Origin: Brevibacterium sp. CBA3109
GTDB lineage: Bacteria > Actinomycetota > Actinomycetes > Actinomycetales > Brevibacteriaceae
DNA length: 64,000 bases
NCBI RefSeq assembly: GCF_040256645.1
Contig: NZ_CP158281.1
Span: 2,294,001-2,358,000 of the forward strand
Reading direction: 5' to 3'
The notes beneath the pieces are model-generated. The model had not been told where the DNA came from. It saw only the letters and a program-made list of their open reading frames with translations, and ran no database searches. Numbering within the stretch: the first letter of the stretch is position 1; each line of letters begins with the position of its first letter. Shown here one piece after another: positions 42,099-52,299 of the stretch. Position numbers and translations under genes: made by a program.

Positions 42099-45000
42099 TC
42101 AGTCGCGAGGCTTCTCGCGCATCTCGACGGTCTCGATGATGTCACCGGTTCGCAGATCGTTGAAGCTGCCCAGGCCGATACCGCACTCGAATCCTTCGCG
42201 GACCTCTGTGGCATCGTCCTTGAAGCGACGCAGGGACTCGATCTTGACCTTGTCCCCGACGACCACGCCATCACGGGTGACGCGAGCAGACGCGTTCCTG
42301 GTGATGTGACCATCGCGAACAATGGAGCCGGCGATGTTGCCGAACTTGGAGGACCGGAAGACTTCGCGGATCTCCGCGGTGCCTGTCTGGACCTCTTCGT
42401 ACTCCGGCTTGAGCATGCCCTTGAGCGAGCTCTCGATGTCGTCGATCGCCTGGTAGATGACCGAGTAGTACCTGACGTCGACGCCTTCGCGTTCGGCCAG
42501 GTCGCGAGCCTTCGCTTCCGGACGGACATTGAAGCCGAGGACGATCGCGTTGTCGACCGTCGCCAAGTTGATGTCGTTCTCCGTGATCGCACCCACACCG
42601 CGGTGGATGATTCGCAGGTCGACGTCGTCGCCCACATCGATCTTGAGCAGCGAATCCTCCAGTGCTTCGACAGCACCGGACACGTCGCCCTTGAGGATGA
42701 GGTTGAGCATGTCGACCTTGCCCTCGGCGAGTGCCTTAGTGAAGTCCTCGAGGCTGATGCGCTTGCGACCGCGAGCCTGAGCGGCATTGCGCTCGATGGC
42801 GTCACGCTTCTCCGCGATCTGGCGTGCGGTGCGGTCATCATCTGTGGAGATGAACGTGTCACCGGCGCGCGGCACAGAGGACAGACCCAGCACCTGGACG
42901 GGACGAGATGGTCCCGCTTCCTCGACGAGGTTGCCGTTCTCATCGAACATCGCACGCACACGTCCGTAGGCGGTGCCACACACGATGGCATCTCCCTGAC
43001 GCAGAGTCCCGGATTCGACGAGCACGGTCGCAACCGCGCCACGGCCCTTGTCCAGCTTGGCTTCGATCGCGATGCCGCGAGCGGACTTGTCCGGGTTGGC
43101 CCGGAGGTCCAGCGCAGCATCGGTGGTCAGCAGCACGGATTCCAGCAGCTGGTCGATGCCCTCACGCTTGAGCGCGGAGATCGGCACGAACATGGTCTCG
43201 CCGCCGTATTCCTCGGCTACCAGGTTGTACTCAGTCAGCTGCTGCATCACCTTGGAAGGGTTAGCGCCTTCCTTATCGGTCTTGTTCACTGCGACCACGA
43301 TCGGCACATTCGCGGCCTGCGCGTGGTTGAGTGCTTCAACTGTCTGCGGCATCACGCCGTCATCGGCCGCGACCACGAGGATCGCAAGGTCGGTCGACTT
43401 CGCACCACGGGCACGCATAGCGGTGAACGCCTCGTGACCTGGGGTATCGAGGAAGGTGATCTTGCGATCGAGGCCTTCATGTTCAACCTCGGCCTGGTAG
43501 GCACCGATGTGCTGTGTGATTCCGCCGGCTTCGCGGGCCGCCACATTCGCCGAGCGAATGGCGTCGAGAAGCTTGGTCTTACCGTGGTCGACGTGACCCA
43601 TGACGGTGACGACCGGTGGACGTGCTGCGAGATCCTCGTCGTCCTCGTCCGCGGCTTCCGCGTCAAGGTCGAGGCCGAAGGTCCCCAGCAGCTCACGGTC
43701 CTCGTCCTCAGGTGAGACGATCTCGATCTTGTAGCCGAGCTCGTCACCGAGGACCTCGAAAGTGCCCTCGTCCAAAGACTGCGTGATCGTCGCCATCTCG
43801 CCGAGGTGGAAAAGCACCGTCACGAGGTTCGTCGGATCTGTGTTGATCTTCTCGGCGAAATCAGCCAGAGAGGATCCGCGACGCAGACGCAGCGGAGTGG
43901 TGCCGTTGCCGCGTGGAACAGAGACGCCACCGACCGACGGTGTCTGCATCTGTTCGAACTCGGCGCGCTTGGCCCGCTTCGACTTGCGTCCCTTCTGACG
44001 GGGACCGCCACCACGGCCGAATGCACCCTGAGTGCTTCCGCGACCGCGACCTGAGCCACGACCACCAGGGCCGCCTCCGGGTCCGCGACGACCTGCGGGT
44101 GCGCCTCCAGGAGCTGCTCCCGGTGCTGCGCCTGGTCCGCCGGCGGGCGCGTTACCGCGTCCTCCGCCGCGACCGCGGCCTGGGGCCGGCTTGTTCAGCG
44201 CAGAGTTCTTCATCATCGATGGGTTGGGGCGAGGTGCGCCCGGACGTGGCGCCGGACGTGGACCTGCGGCGCCCTCTTCGCCGGATGCACGAGGCGGCTT
44301 CTGACCTGGCTTCGGCATCCCTTGCGAATTCGCGAACGGGTTGTTGCCCGGACGCGCTCCTGGACCGCCCTGACCACCCTGGCTGCCCTGGCCAGCGGGG
44401 CGATTACCGGACTTGGGTGCACCGCGTCCTGCTGCTTTGGGCATGCCCTGCGCTGGAGCGAAGGGGTTGTTTCCGGGACGGGCCGGCGAGCGACCGCCCG
44501 GCTTCGGAGCAGAGCCCGGCTTTGGCGCCGAACCCGGCTTGGGAGCAGCGGCCGGTTTGGGAGCAGCACCTGGCTTCGGCGCGTTCGAACGCGCTGCGGG
44601 CTTGGCTTCCTCGGCAGATGAGTCTGCTGCGGCCTCAGCGGCGGACGCGTCAGTGTCAGCAGGCTTGGCATCTGCAGCAGGCTTGGCATCTGCAGCAGGC
44701 TTAGCGCCCGGCTTCGCCGCGGTTGACTTGGCTGCGGGTGTCGTGTCTGAGGGTGTGGATTCAGCTGCTTCGGTCGGCGCCGAGGCTGCCTTGGCACCGG
44801 GCTTGGCTGCTGGCTTGTCCGCAGGCTTTGCACAGGGCTTGGGAGCACCGGGCTTCGCCGCGGGCTTTGCGCCCGGCTTGGCGGCCGGCTTCGAATCAGC
44901 GGATGCGCCGGATGCCTTGTCTGCACTGGAGGTGTCCGGAGCGGAATCGGCGAATGCTTCCTTCACCTTCCGCACAACGGGTGCCTCGAGGGTCGAGGAG

Positions 45001-45101
45001 GCGGAGCGAACGAATTCGCCTAGGCCCTGGAGCTTCTCGAGGACGTTCTTACTTGTAGTGCCGAGCTCTTTCGCGAGCTCATGAACACGGGGCTTTGCCA
45101 C
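42099..45101 (-). CDS. infB: Translation initiation factor IF-2
   Basis: GTPase that brings initiator tRNA to the 30S subunit. 1000 residues; the extra length is a long N-terminal Ala/Pro/Lys/Gly region (about 60-390). Within it the module RPGNNPFA(x)2QGMPK occurs twice, and repeats such as [17 protein letters not shown] are seen. The IF2_N domain opens [19 protein letters not shown]. The GTPase has [23 protein letters not shown] and [10 protein letters not shown]. Domain II to the C-terminal IF2 domain follows. Start GTG at 45101 after AGGAG. It is in the conserved nusA-ylxR-infB order. Confidence 0.95.
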   Translation of the reverse strand: MAKPRVHELAKELGTTSKNVLEKLQGLGEFVRSASSTLEAPVVRKVKEAFADSAPDTSSADKASGASADSKPAAKPGAKPAAKPGAPKPCAKPADKPAAKPGAKAASAPTEAAESTPSDTTPAAKSTAAKPGAKPAADAKPAADAKPADTDASAAEAAADSSAEEAKPAARSNAPKPGAAPKPAAAPKPGSAPKPGSAPKPGGRSPARPGNNPFAPAQGMPKAAGRGAPKSGNRPAGQGSQGGQGGPGARPGNNPFANSQGMPKPGQKPPRASGEEGAAGPRPAPRPGAPRPNPSMMKNSALNKPAPGRGRGGGRGNAPAGGPGAAPGAAPGGAPAGRRGPGGGPGGRGSGRGRGSTQGAFGRGGGPRQKGRKSKRAKRAEFEQMQTPSVGGVSVPRGNGTTPLRLRRGSSLADFAEKINTDPTNLVTVLFHLGEMATITQSLDEGTFEVLGDELGYKIEIVSPEDEDRELLGTFGLDLDAEAADEDDEDLAARPPVVTVMGHVDHGKTKLLDAIRSANVAAREAGGITQHIGAYQAEVEHEGLDRKITFLDTPGHEAFTAMRARGAKSTDLAILVVAADDGVMPQTVEALNHAQAANVPIVVAVNKTDKEGANPSKVMQQLTEYNLVAEEYGGETMFVPISALKREGIDQLLESVLLTTDAALDLRANPDKSARGIAIEAKLDKGRGAVATVLVESGTLRQGDAIVCGTAYGRVRAMFDENGNLVEEAGPSRPVQVLGLSSVPRAGDTFISTDDDRTARQIAEKRDAIERNAAQARGRKRISLEDFTKALAEGKVDMLNLILKGDVSGAVEALEDSLLKIDVGDDVDLRIIHRGVGAITENDINLATVDNAIVLGFNVRPEAKARDLAEREGVDVRYYSVIYQAIDDIESSLKGMLKPEYEEVQTGTAEIREVFRSSKFGNIAGSIVRDGHITRNASARVTRDGVVVGDKVKIESLRRFKDDATEVREGFECGIGLGSFNDLRTGDIIETVEMREKPRD

Positions 45102-45233
45102 AGTTCTCCTGTCCGGGTTCTTTCCCGGTCAGGAAAGAACCTCATCAATGAAGAGCAGTTCTCATTTCACTGCTCTCTCGAATTCCGATAGCGGTGTCAT
45201 CGCACGACACTCACAACTTGTTATCCATTCGGG

Positions 45234-45509
45234 CTACCCGCTCTTCTTGGGTTCGGTATCCATCCTCGGCAGGTCCGAGGCGGTGACCTTCGTTCGAAAG
45301 GCTCGAGCGAAGGATGCGGCCGTCAATGCCTTCTTCAGGCATGTGGCGTCCGGGTGCACCCAGGCTCCTCGTCCCGGAAGTGTCGCTGACACGTCATGGA
45401 CGATCGCTGGATGCCGATCGGGTCGAATCACGAATCGTGTGAGTTCGCCCCGGTCTGCCTTTTGCCTGCAGGCGATGCACGTCCTTCGGGGTGCCGCGCC
45501 TACAATCAC
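45234..45509 (-). CDS. ylxR: YlxR family RNA-binding protein (DUF448)
   Basis: 91-residue protein of the YlxR family. The signature [21 protein letters not shown] is near the N-terminus, followed by [18 protein letters not shown]. Family members are proposed RNA-binding or nucleoid-linked factors; the function in this organism is not known. Start GTG at 45509. Its place between nusA and infB is conserved across bacteria. Confidence 0.9.
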   Translation of the reverse strand: MIVGAAPRRTCIACRQKADRGELTRFVIRPDRHPAIVHDVSATLPGRGAWVHPDATCLKKALTAASFARAFRTKVTASDLPRMDTEPKKSG

Positions 45510-45580
45510 AGTACATAATTCTACAGCACTTCCATCCCCACCAGCGCCACGCCCCGAGTGGTTCAGGTCACGCCCGATGC

Positions 45581-46543
45581 CTACTCGCCAGGGACGATGT
45601 CGATCTTCCAGCCGGTGAGCTTGGCCGCCAGGCGCGCGTTCTGCCCTTCCTTGCCGATGGCCAGGGAGAGCTGGTCCTTAGGCACGATGGCGCGTGATTC
45701 CTGCAGGTCAGGATCGAGGATGTCGACCTTCGTCGTCTTCGCGGGTGAGAGTGCATGGCCGATGAACTTGGCCGGGTCATCGCTGTAGTCGATGATGTCG
45801 ATCTTCTCCTGGCCCAATTCGTTCATCACGGCCCGCACGCGGGAGCCGAGCTCGCCGATGCATGACCCCTTCGCATTCACACCGGGTTTCGTGGCGCGCA
45901 CTGCCAGTTTGGTTCGGTGGCCGGCCTCACGAGCCAGGGAGACGATCTCGACGGTGCCGTCTGCGATCTCCGGTGCTTCGTGCGCGAAGAGCCTGCGCAC
46001 GAGGTTCGGGTGCGTGCGCGAGACGGTGACGGATGTTCCTCTGGGGCCCTTGTGGACGTCGGCGATGTAGACGCGGAGGCGTCTTCCGTGGCGGTAGGAC
46101 TCACCGGGAACCTGTTCGTGCGGAGGCAGGACTGCTTCAACATCGCCGAGGTCGACCTGCACCATCTGCGGATCCCTGCCCTGCTGGATCGTGCCGGAGA
46201 CGATCTCACCCTCGCGGCCCTTGAAGCTGCCGAGCACCGATTCGTCTTCGACGTCGCGCAGACGCTGGTAGATGACCTGGCGAGCCGTCTGCGCAGCAAT
46301 GCGTCCGAAGCCGGTGGGAGTGTCGTCGAATTCGCCGATCGGATTGTCATCGTTGTCGAACTCGACCGCAAGGATGCGGACTTCGCCTGAGGCCTTGTCC
46401 AGTTCGGCGCGGGAGTCTGGCCACGCACCCTCGGTCTTCTGATAGGCAAGGAAGAGCGCTTGTTCGATCAGTTCGATCAGAGTGTCGAGCGGAATCTCCC
46501 GCTCTCGCTCGATAATGCGCAGAACACTGAGGTCGATATCCAT
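45581..46543 (-). CDS. nusA: Transcription termination/antitermination protein NusA
   Basis: RNA polymerase-associated factor that modulates pausing, termination and antitermination. 320 residues. An N-terminal domain ([25 protein letters not shown] read as [17 protein letters not shown]) is followed by S1 ([15 protein letters not shown]), KH1 and KH2 ([17 protein letters not shown] and [19 protein letters not shown]). The extra acidic repeats of E. coli NusA are absent, as usual in this phylum. Start ATG at 46543. It follows rimP and precedes ylxR. Confidence 0.95.
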   Translation of the reverse strand: MDIDLSVLRIIEREREIPLDTLIELIEQALFLAYQKTEGAWPDSRAELDKASGEVRILAVEFDNDDNPIGEFDDTPTGFGRIAAQTARQVIYQRLRDVEDESVLGSFKGREGEIVSGTIQQGRDPQMVQVDLGDVEAVLPPHEQVPGESYRHGRRLRVYIADVHKGPRGTSVTVSRTHPNLVRRLFAHEAPEIADGTVEIVSLAREAGHRTKLAVRATKPGVNAKGSCIGELGSRVRAVMNELGQEKIDIIDYSDDPAKFIGHALSPAKTTKVDILDPDLQESRAIVPKDQLSLAIGKEGQNARLAAKLTGWKIDIVPGE

Positions 46544-46626
46544 GGCCTATATCCTCTCCGGCTCCCTCGAGCATTGAATTGTCGGTCTTCATTTATGCAG
46601 GCGTGACATTCTATCTCAGATTGCGC

Positions 46627-47091
46627 TCACCGAAACTTGAGTTCGACCTGCGCTTTGACGATGTCGCGCAGCGAGACTGTCCGCTTCTCATGGCTGGCGG
46701 GATCCATTCCGGAAATTGAGTTCTCGCCCACATCATCGAGATCGAGCTTGAAATTGCCCTTCTTCGTGCTGATTTCGAGCCGACGGCCGAGCACTCGCTT
46801 GAAGTGCCGCGGGGACTCGAGCTTCCTTGTCGCACCCGGACTCGTGACCTCGAGCTGATAGGGCTTGTCGCGGAAGATCTCGACCTCGTCGAGGGTGTCA
46901 CCGACAAGTCGGCTGGACTCGGCGATTTTGTCCATCGACATCGGTTCCGTACTGGACTCGTCGAGGTCGACGACAACCGTCAGCGCCCGCCGTTGGCCGG
47001 CAGCGACGGCCTTCACCGATTCCAGGTAGAACCCGGAGGTCTTCAGCGGCTCCCTCAGGAGTTCCTCGATATGCGCCACGTCCTCATCCAT
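46627..47091 (-). CDS. rimP: Ribosome maturation factor RimP
   Basis: 30S assembly factor, 154 residues. Typical features: EELLREPLKTSGFYLESVKAV, then LTVVVDLDESSTEPMSMDKIAESSRLVGD read in parts, and the core YQLEVTSPGATRKLESPRHFKRV. A weakly conserved tail follows. Start ATG at 47091 with GGAGGACAC upstream. First gene of the rimP-nusA-ylxR-infB cluster and divergent from the lipoprotein gene at 47224. Confidence 0.93.
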   Translation of the reverse strand: MDEDVAHIEELLREPLKTSGFYLESVKAVAAGQRRALTVVVDLDESSTEPMSMDKIAESSRLVGDTLDEVEIFRDKPYQLEVTSPGATRKLESPRHFKRVLGRRLEISTKKGNFKLDLDDVGENSISGMDPASHEKRTVSLRDIVKAQVELKFR

Positions 47092-47223
47092 GTGTCCTCC
47101 AGTCCTCGTCCCGCACCCGAGGTGTGCCCCGCGCGGAGACGTCGTTTCTGCCCCTGCTGATTGCCTATGCCCAACCCTAAGCGACTCCCCCGGGTGTGGT
47201 TAAGCATCCGCTAGGATTGGCCT

Positions 47224-48201
47224 ATGCGTTTTCCCCTCAGCCGTCGCGCTCTTCTCCTCGTCGGTGCGAGCGGGGCGAGCCTGAGCCTGCTGTCCGGGTG
47301 CGGTGTGAGACTCGATACTCCCCCGGACGTGCCGACTCTCGATGAGACGAACCAGCTGCGTAACCGCGTCGCCAGAATCCTTGCCGCCACCACCGCAGGA
47401 GACGACGACCCAGAGACCGCAGGTGAGGACCTGCAGAAACTCCGGGATGCCATCGGTCCGGTGTGGTCACCACCCACCGAGATCGCCACCGAGTCCCCAC
47501 CGGCTGAGGAGCCCCGCACCTATATCGCCGCCGCCGAGGCGGTTTCCGCTGCCGTGTTCACAGCTTTGCCGACACTGGGCTCGACCCTCATCCCCGTGCT
47601 GGTCGACGTGGCGACAGGCCTGGCACTGACTGCGGGGGCAGAGCACTCCGAGATCATTCGCAGCGCAGACGCTCTGATCCAGGACTCACGCAGGTCCGGC
47701 CGCGACGACGCTACCGGTGAACCGGAATCCGCAATGGCCTCGGGGTCGTCCGCTGCAGAGTCCCCGAGGGCCGAGGATTCCACTGCTGCCCCGATGTGGA
47801 ACGCGATCCTCGACCAAGCCAGGGCCACGTCCTATGGGTATGAGCGACTCGCCGTGAATTTCGACGCGAAGTCGCGCGAGCGCAGTCGTGCTGTGGCCCG
47901 GCTGGAGTCGTTGGGCTCACTGGCAGGAGAAATGCTCGAAAACCTGGGTGAGAAGAACGCAGATCCAGGTGCTCCGGCGTGGACGCTCGACCCCAGCCCC
48001 ACCGACCCGGAAGCCGCCAAGGAGTTGGCTGGGTCCATCGAGGACAATCTCGCAGCGGCCCTCCTGCCGTGGCTGCAGTCCGATCCGCGAGCCGCTGCGC
48101 GACTGTGGGAATCGGCCCGAACACGCACGGTCTTCGCGAGCCCACAGGTTCTGCGCTACTCCTATTCCGGAGGCTCGGGAGAGGCGGAGGCGAGAAAGTG
48201 A
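47224..48201 (+). CDS. Lipoprotein with a DUF4439-type ferritin-like domain
   Basis: 325-residue exported lipoprotein. The signal peptide RRALLLVGASGASLSLLSGC has a twin-arginine-like start and a lipobox cysteine (LLSGC), so residue 26 or so should be lipidated. After an acidic low-complexity part (about residues 150-180) a helical segment, ARATSYGYERLAVNFDAKSRERSRAVARL read as two halves, recalls DUF4439, a ferritin-like domain in actinobacterial exported proteins. It is divergent from rimP, and the following kinase-like gene overlaps it by four bases. This pair next to rimP and proS matches the order around Rv2843/Rv2844 in Mycobacterium. Function unknown. Confidence 0.75.
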   Translation: MRFPLSRRALLLVGASGASLSLLSGCGVRLDTPPDVPTLDETNQLRNRVARILAATTAGDDDPETAGEDLQKLRDAIGPVWSPPTEIATESPPAEEPRTYIAAAEAVSAAVFTALPTLGSTLIPVLVDVATGLALTAGAEHSEIIRSADALIQDSRRSGRDDATGEPESAMASGSSAAESPRAEDSTAAPMWNAILDQARATSYGYERLAVNFDAKSRERSRAVARLESLGSLAGEMLENLGEKNADPGAPAWTLDPSPTDPEAAKELAGSIEDNLAAALLPWLQSDPRAAARLWESARTRTVFASPQVLRYSYSGGSGEAEARK

Positions 48202-49217
48202 AGGTCCCACCGGTCCTATTCAACGCCACTGCCGACATCATCGGCGACTTCCGCACCACCTCCTGGGTCGCCGCACTGGACTTCATGGCCAATGAGCTCG
48301 CCGATCGGTGGCAGCTGAGCTTCGACGATGCCCCTGGCTCACCGTGGGCCGGCTGCGAGAGCCTCGTCATCCCGGTCCTGACCCAGGAGAACTATCAAGG
48401 CGTGCTGCGGTTCGCGGCCCCCACCTCGGCGCACACAGCCGCGCATGCGCAGGCTCTGCGGGCGCTGAAGATGTGGAACGGGCACGGCGCCGTCCGGGTG
48501 ATCAGGGACGATCACAGCTTCAGGGTGACGCTGCAGGAGCGGTTGCGGACGACGGACAATCTCTCCGTGTTGCCCTTAGCTGATGTGCCCCCGGTCTGGG
48601 GTGCCCTTCAGCGGTCGCTCGAGATTCCCGCGGATTCGGAGTTTCTGCGTGTCCAGGATGTGGCCGCAGGATGGCTGAGCACTTTCGATGCCGATGCGGG
48701 TCTGCTCAACGGTTGGACCGAGGCAGGTCCAGATGATTCACGCCTGCTCTCGTTCGCACGCAACTGGATGCACACTCTTGCCGCATCTGAGGAGAAATGG
48801 CTCATCCACGCCGATCTGCATTACTACAACATCCTCGCTGGCAACCCCGATGCCGCCGGCATCTCGACGTGGAAGGCCATCGACCCGCAACCGCTGTCGG
48901 GGCCCACCGCCTACACACTGGCACCGGTGCTGTGGAACCGTCTCGTGGAGATCCCGTCCCAGCATTCGCAGGCTCAAGCCGCTTGGCTGCGCGGGTTCGC
49001 CACCGACCTCGCTCTGTGCGCGGGCATGGACCCTCAGTACGGGATGGGTGCCGCCGTCGCGCGGGAGGTCACGAACATGTTCTGGTACCTCAGGTCCGCC
49101 CGCAGCGGATCGTCCGGGGCACTGGCCGATGCCGCGAGGTCCCTGTGGGTGGCGCGCGCGCTGTCAGGGGCAGACGTCGCCGGCGTCAATGCCCACGCTC
49201 TCAAACCCATCGGCTGA
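48198..49217 (+). CDS. APH(6)/hydroxyurea phosphotransferase-like kinase
   Basis: 339-residue protein with an aminoglycoside-phosphotransferase fold. The catalytic loop LIHADLHYYNILAG and the metal-binding IDPQPLSG are in the right order, after a hydrophobic CxSLVIPVL-type N-lobe. This is the streptomycin 6-kinase/hydroxyurea phosphotransferase branch (APH_6_hur). The start is the GTG at 48198, overlapping the lipoprotein stop (GTGA) with GGAGGCGAG upstream; the frame open from 47979 is not coding. Chromosomal homologues without resistance roles are common, so I do not infer antibiotic resistance. A palindrome at 49229-49284 closes the transcript. Confidence 0.8.
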   Translation: MKVPPVLFNATADIIGDFRTTSWVAALDFMANELADRWQLSFDDAPGSPWAGCESLVIPVLTQENYQGVLRFAAPTSAHTAAHAQALRALKMWNGHGAVRVIRDDHSFRVTLQERLRTTDNLSVLPLADVPPVWGALQRSLEIPADSEFLRVQDVAAGWLSTFDADAGLLNGWTEAGPDDSRLLSFARNWMHTLAASEEKWLIHADLHYYNILAGNPDAAGISTWKAIDPQPLSGPTAYTLAPVLWNRLVEIPSQHSQAQAAWLRGFATDLALCAGMDPQYGMGAAVAREVTNMFWYLRSARSGSSGALADAARSLWVARALSGADVAGVNAHALKPIG

Positions 49218-49228
49218 CCCCTCTCGAA

Positions 49229-49284
49229 CTACCTGACGGCGGCCCAGCTACCTCGCGCGAGGTTGCTGGGCCGCCGTCAGGTAG
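49229..49284. terminator. 56-bp palindrome between converging genes
   Basis: Two 28-base arms (49229-49256 and 49257-49284) that are reverse complements apart from one base, with no loop. The 22 central bases read AGCTACCTCGC/GCGAGGTTGCT, close to the core of the palindrome at 24870. It lies 11 bp past the kinase-like gene and 3 bp before the end of the TauE gene, so it can act as a bidirectional terminator. Confidence 0.85.
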
Positions 49285-49287
49285 CAG

Positions 49288-50094
49288 TCAGCGGATGAGG
49301 CCGGAGATCACGTCGTAGCCGAGTTTGAGGATCATCGCGGAGACCACCACGACGAAGATGACCCGGACGAAGCCGGACCCCTTCCTCAATGCCGTGCGCG
49401 CGCCGAAGATTCCACCGAGCACATTGCCCACTGCCACAACGAGGCCGAGGGCCCAGACGACTTGGCCGTCCGGAATGAAGTAGACCAAAGCTCCGAAGTT
49501 CGTCGCCCAGTTGATGACCTTCGCTGTGGCCGAGGCCTGGAGGAATGAGAACCCGATGACCGTGACGAACGCGATGACGAGGAAGGATCCAGTGCCTGGA
49601 CCGAGCACTCCGTCGTAGACACCGATCGTGAGTCCGATCAGCCATGACAGCCCATGGTGGCGTTTCGAGGACTCCCCGAACCGCAGACTCGCATCGGCGC
49701 CGAGGCTGGGGTTGAGGACCGTGAAGAGTCCGACCCCGATGAGCGCGGCGAGGATGATCGGAGTGAAGAGTGCACCAGGGACCAGGGTCGCGAGTTTGGC
49801 ACCGAACACGGCTCCGATGAAGGCCGTGGCAGCGGCGGGGATCGTCGCCGATCGATCAGGGGTGATCTTGCGCAGATAGGTCACCGCCGAGGCGGTCGTC
49901 CCCGCGATCGATCCCACCTTGTTCGTCGCCACCGCTTGGACTGGCGTCATGCCCGGCACCAACAGCAGGGCCGGCAGCTGGATCAGGCCGCCACCACCGA
50001 CAACGGCATCGATCCACCCAGCCAGCACGCCCGCGGCCAACAGCCAAAGAAGCATGCCAAGGGTGACATCGATGCCGGCGGTGAGCGCCTCCAT
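49288..50094 (-). CDS. TauE/SafE-family sulfite/organosulfonate exporter-like protein
   Basis: 268-residue membrane protein with about eight hydrophobic segments. The motif GVLAGWIDAVVGGGGLIQLPALL followed by AVATNKVGSIAGTTAS is the DUF81/TauE signature; the second half repeats it in altered form (GVYDGVLGPGTGSFLVIAFVTVIG). Substrates in this family are sulfite or sulfonates but vary. The ATG at 50094 lies 13 bp after the proS stop on the same strand, so the two may be co-transcribed. Upstream extension to 50229 would lie in proS and is not used. Confidence 0.85.
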   Translation of the reverse strand: MEALTAGIDVTLGMLLWLLAAGVLAGWIDAVVGGGGLIQLPALLLVPGMTPVQAVATNKVGSIAGTTASAVTYLRKITPDRSATIPAAATAFIGAVFGAKLATLVPGALFTPIILAALIGVGLFTVLNPSLGADASLRFGESSKRHHGLSWLIGLTIGVYDGVLGPGTGSFLVIAFVTVIGFSFLQASATAKVINWATNFGALVYFIPDGQVVWALGLVVAVGNVLGGIFGARTALRKGSGFVRVIFVVVVSAMILKLGYDVISGLIR

Positions 50095-50107
50095 CACCTG
50101 CGTCGGT

Positions 50108-51955
50108 TCAACGTGCAGAAGTCTGTGCGATTGCAGCGTCTGCCGCGGCAGACGCCGTGGCGTAGGCGGCGCGGATCGTGGCCACAGTGGAGGCGACCAC
50201 CTCGGCGACGGGCACCTCCGATTTCTCATCGGCCAGACGGTTGCGGACTTCCACCACTCCCTCGGCCAGGCCGCGACCGACGACGATCACGGTCGGGATG
50301 CCGATGAGTTCGGCATCGGCGAACTTGAAGCCGGGTGAGACCTTGAGACGGTCGTCGAGAAGGACGGTGACGCCCTCGGATTCGAGCTCGTCTGTCAGCT
50401 TCTCGGCAGCCTCGGCGATGTCCTCGCCCTTGCCCGCGACGATGACGTGCACGTCAGCCGGGGCCAGGTGCTGAGGCCAGAGGAGACCGGATTCGCTGTG
50501 GTACTCCTCCGCGATGCAGGCCATGACGCGGGTGACGCCGAGGCCGTAGGAGCCCATCGTCACGGTCGTGGCCTTGCCGTTCTGGTCAAGAACCTTGAGG
50601 TCAAGAGACTCGGCGTACTTGCGGCCGAGCTTGAAGATCTGACCGATCTCGACACCACGAGCCAACTCGAGCGGGCCCGAACCGTCGGGTGCGGGGTCAC
50701 CGAGGACCACCTCGGCGGCTTCGATGCTGCCATCGGAGGTGAAGTCGCGACCGGCGACGAGATCGAAGACGTGCCGCCCGGGCTCGTTGGCCCCGGTGAT
50801 CCAGCGGGTGCCGTCGACGACGCGCGGGTCGAGGAGGAAGCGGACCTTCGAGGTGCCCTTGAGGCCAAGGACCTGATTGTCGAGGTCGAGGCCCGGTCCG
50901 ATGTAGCCCCTGACGAGCTCCGGGTGGGCGGCGAGGTCGTCGCCCGTGGCCGCTTCGAGATCGACTTCGCCGTTGCCCAGCATTCCGGTGCCGGCGGCGC
51001 GGTCGAGGTCGACGGCACGGTCACCGGGCAGACCGATGACGATGATCTCGCGGGCACCGTCGGGGTGAGTGACGGCGCAGACGACGTTCTTGAGCGTGTC
51101 TGCTGCGGTCCAGGCCCGATCCTCGCGAGGATGGTTCTCGTTGGCGGCGGCGACGAGAGTCTCGATCGTGGGTGTCTCGGGCGTGTCCTCGACGTGGGCT
51201 GCGGGTGAGAGTGAGAAGTCGATCGGCTGGGGCACGATCGAGGTCACGGCCTCAACATTGGCGGCGTACCCGCCGGGTGAGCGCACGAAGGTGTCTTCAC
51301 CGACCTCGGAGGGGTAGATGAATTCCTCAGTGCCCGATCCACCCATGGCGCCGGGGGTGGCCTTGACCGGCAGGCAGGGCAGGCCGAGGCGGGCGAAGGC
51401 GCGCAGGTAGGCCACACGCATCGCTTCGTAGGAGGCGTCGAGACCGGCGTCATCGATATCGAAGGAGTAGGCGTCCTTCATGATGAACTCGCGTCCGCGC
51501 AGCAGACCCGCGCGGGGCCTGGCCTCGTCACGGTATTTGGTCTGGACCTGGTAGATCGAAAGTGGGAGATCTTTGTAGGAGGAGTACAGGTCCTTGACGA
51601 GGAGGGTGAAGACCTCTTCGTGGGTGGGGGCAAGGATGTAGTCGTTGTCTCTGCGGTCCTTGAGGTGGAACAGATCGGGGCCGAAGGCCTCCCAGCGTCC
51701 GGACTTCCTGTACGGGTCGGCGGGCAGCAGGCCGGGGAAGTGGACTTCCTGTGATCCGGCTCGGGCCATTTCCTCGCGCACGATGGCTTCGATCTTGCCC
51801 AGGACACTCAGTCCCAGCGGCAGCCATGTGTAGATCCCCGGGGCCGATCGGCGGATGTATCCCGCACGGTGCAGAAGTTTGTGGCTGGCGACCTCGGCTC
51901 CGACCGGGTCCTCCTTCTGGGTTCGCACAAACAGGGACGACATGCGCAGGGCCAT
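50108..51955 (-). CDS. proS: Prolyl-tRNA synthetase (bacterial type)
   Basis: Class II synthetase of 615 residues. Motif 1 region [24 protein letters not shown], motif 2 [32 protein letters not shown] and motif 3 with [18 protein letters not shown] are present, plus the editing/insertion domain (about residues 230-420) typical of the bacterial type. The anticodon domain is at the C-terminus ([14 protein letters not shown]). Start ATG at 51955 after AGGAG. Gene order near rimP is conserved. The last 30 residues ([23 protein letters not shown]) are an Ala-rich tail. Confidence 0.95.
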   Translation of the reverse strand: MALRMSSLFVRTQKEDPVGAEVASHKLLHRAGYIRRSAPGIYTWLPLGLSVLGKIEAIVREEMARAGSQEVHFPGLLPADPYRKSGRWEAFGPDLFHLKDRRDNDYILAPTHEEVFTLLVKDLYSSYKDLPLSIYQVQTKYRDEARPRAGLLRGREFIMKDAYSFDIDDAGLDASYEAMRVAYLRAFARLGLPCLPVKATPGAMGGSGTEEFIYPSEVGEDTFVRSPGGYAANVEAVTSIVPQPIDFSLSPAAHVEDTPETPTIETLVAAANENHPREDRAWTAADTLKNVVCAVTHPDGAREIIVIGLPGDRAVDLDRAAGTGMLGNGEVDLEAATGDDLAAHPELVRGYIGPGLDLDNQVLGLKGTSKVRFLLDPRVVDGTRWITGANEPGRHVFDLVAGRDFTSDGSIEAAEVVLGDPAPDGSGPLELARGVEIGQIFKLGRKYAESLDLKVLDQNGKATTVTMGSYGLGVTRVMACIAEEYHSESGLLWPQHLAPADVHVIVAGKGEDIAEAAEKLTDELESEGVTVLLDDRLKVSPGFKFADAELIGIPTVIVVGRGLAEGVVEVRNRLADEKSEVPVAEVVASTVATIRAAYATASAAADAAIAQTSAR

Positions 51956-52111
51956 GGGTGATACTCCTCAACTTGTCAGGACTCAGGTCGAACACTATCG
52001 CACGCGAGTATCCGCACGGCAATTGCGGTGCAGAACCGACCAGAGTGACGATCGGGATCAGGCAGCTGCTGGGTCCGGATCTGCCGTGTTCTGATCATGG
52101 AACCGTCAGGT

Positions 52112-52199
52112 GGCGGGGTTGGATTCACGGCGTGGCGGGGTTGGATTCGTCAGTTGGCGGGGTCGGATTCGCGACGTGGCGGGGTTGGATTCGTCAGGT
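52112..52199. repeat. 22-bp tandem repeat upstream of the NrtR-like gene
   Basis: Four 22-bp units (52112, 52134, 52156, 52178), each starting GGCGGGGTYGGATTC, with four to six variable end bases, and the start of a fifth. Twenty-two base pairs is two helical turns, so the units face the same side of the helix. They fill the middle of the 344-bp gap between proS and the regulator gene; nothing else is recognisable there. Confidence 0.85.
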
Positions 52200-52299
52200 G
52201 GTGGAAGCGAATTAGACTGGTGGGCACAGACGTCCACCAGTGCCTGAGCGATTCAGGCCGAATCGCTGACCGACCGACTCGCTGACCGATACGAAGAGC

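Noticed and set aside
48198..49217. Streptomycin resistance gene
   Set aside because: Fold and motifs match the APH(6)-like family, but conserved position next to a DUF4439 lipoprotein and proS suggests a housekeeping role.
52112..52199. CRISPR array
   Set aside because: Units are contiguous 22-mers with variable ends and no spacers; no cas genes nearby.
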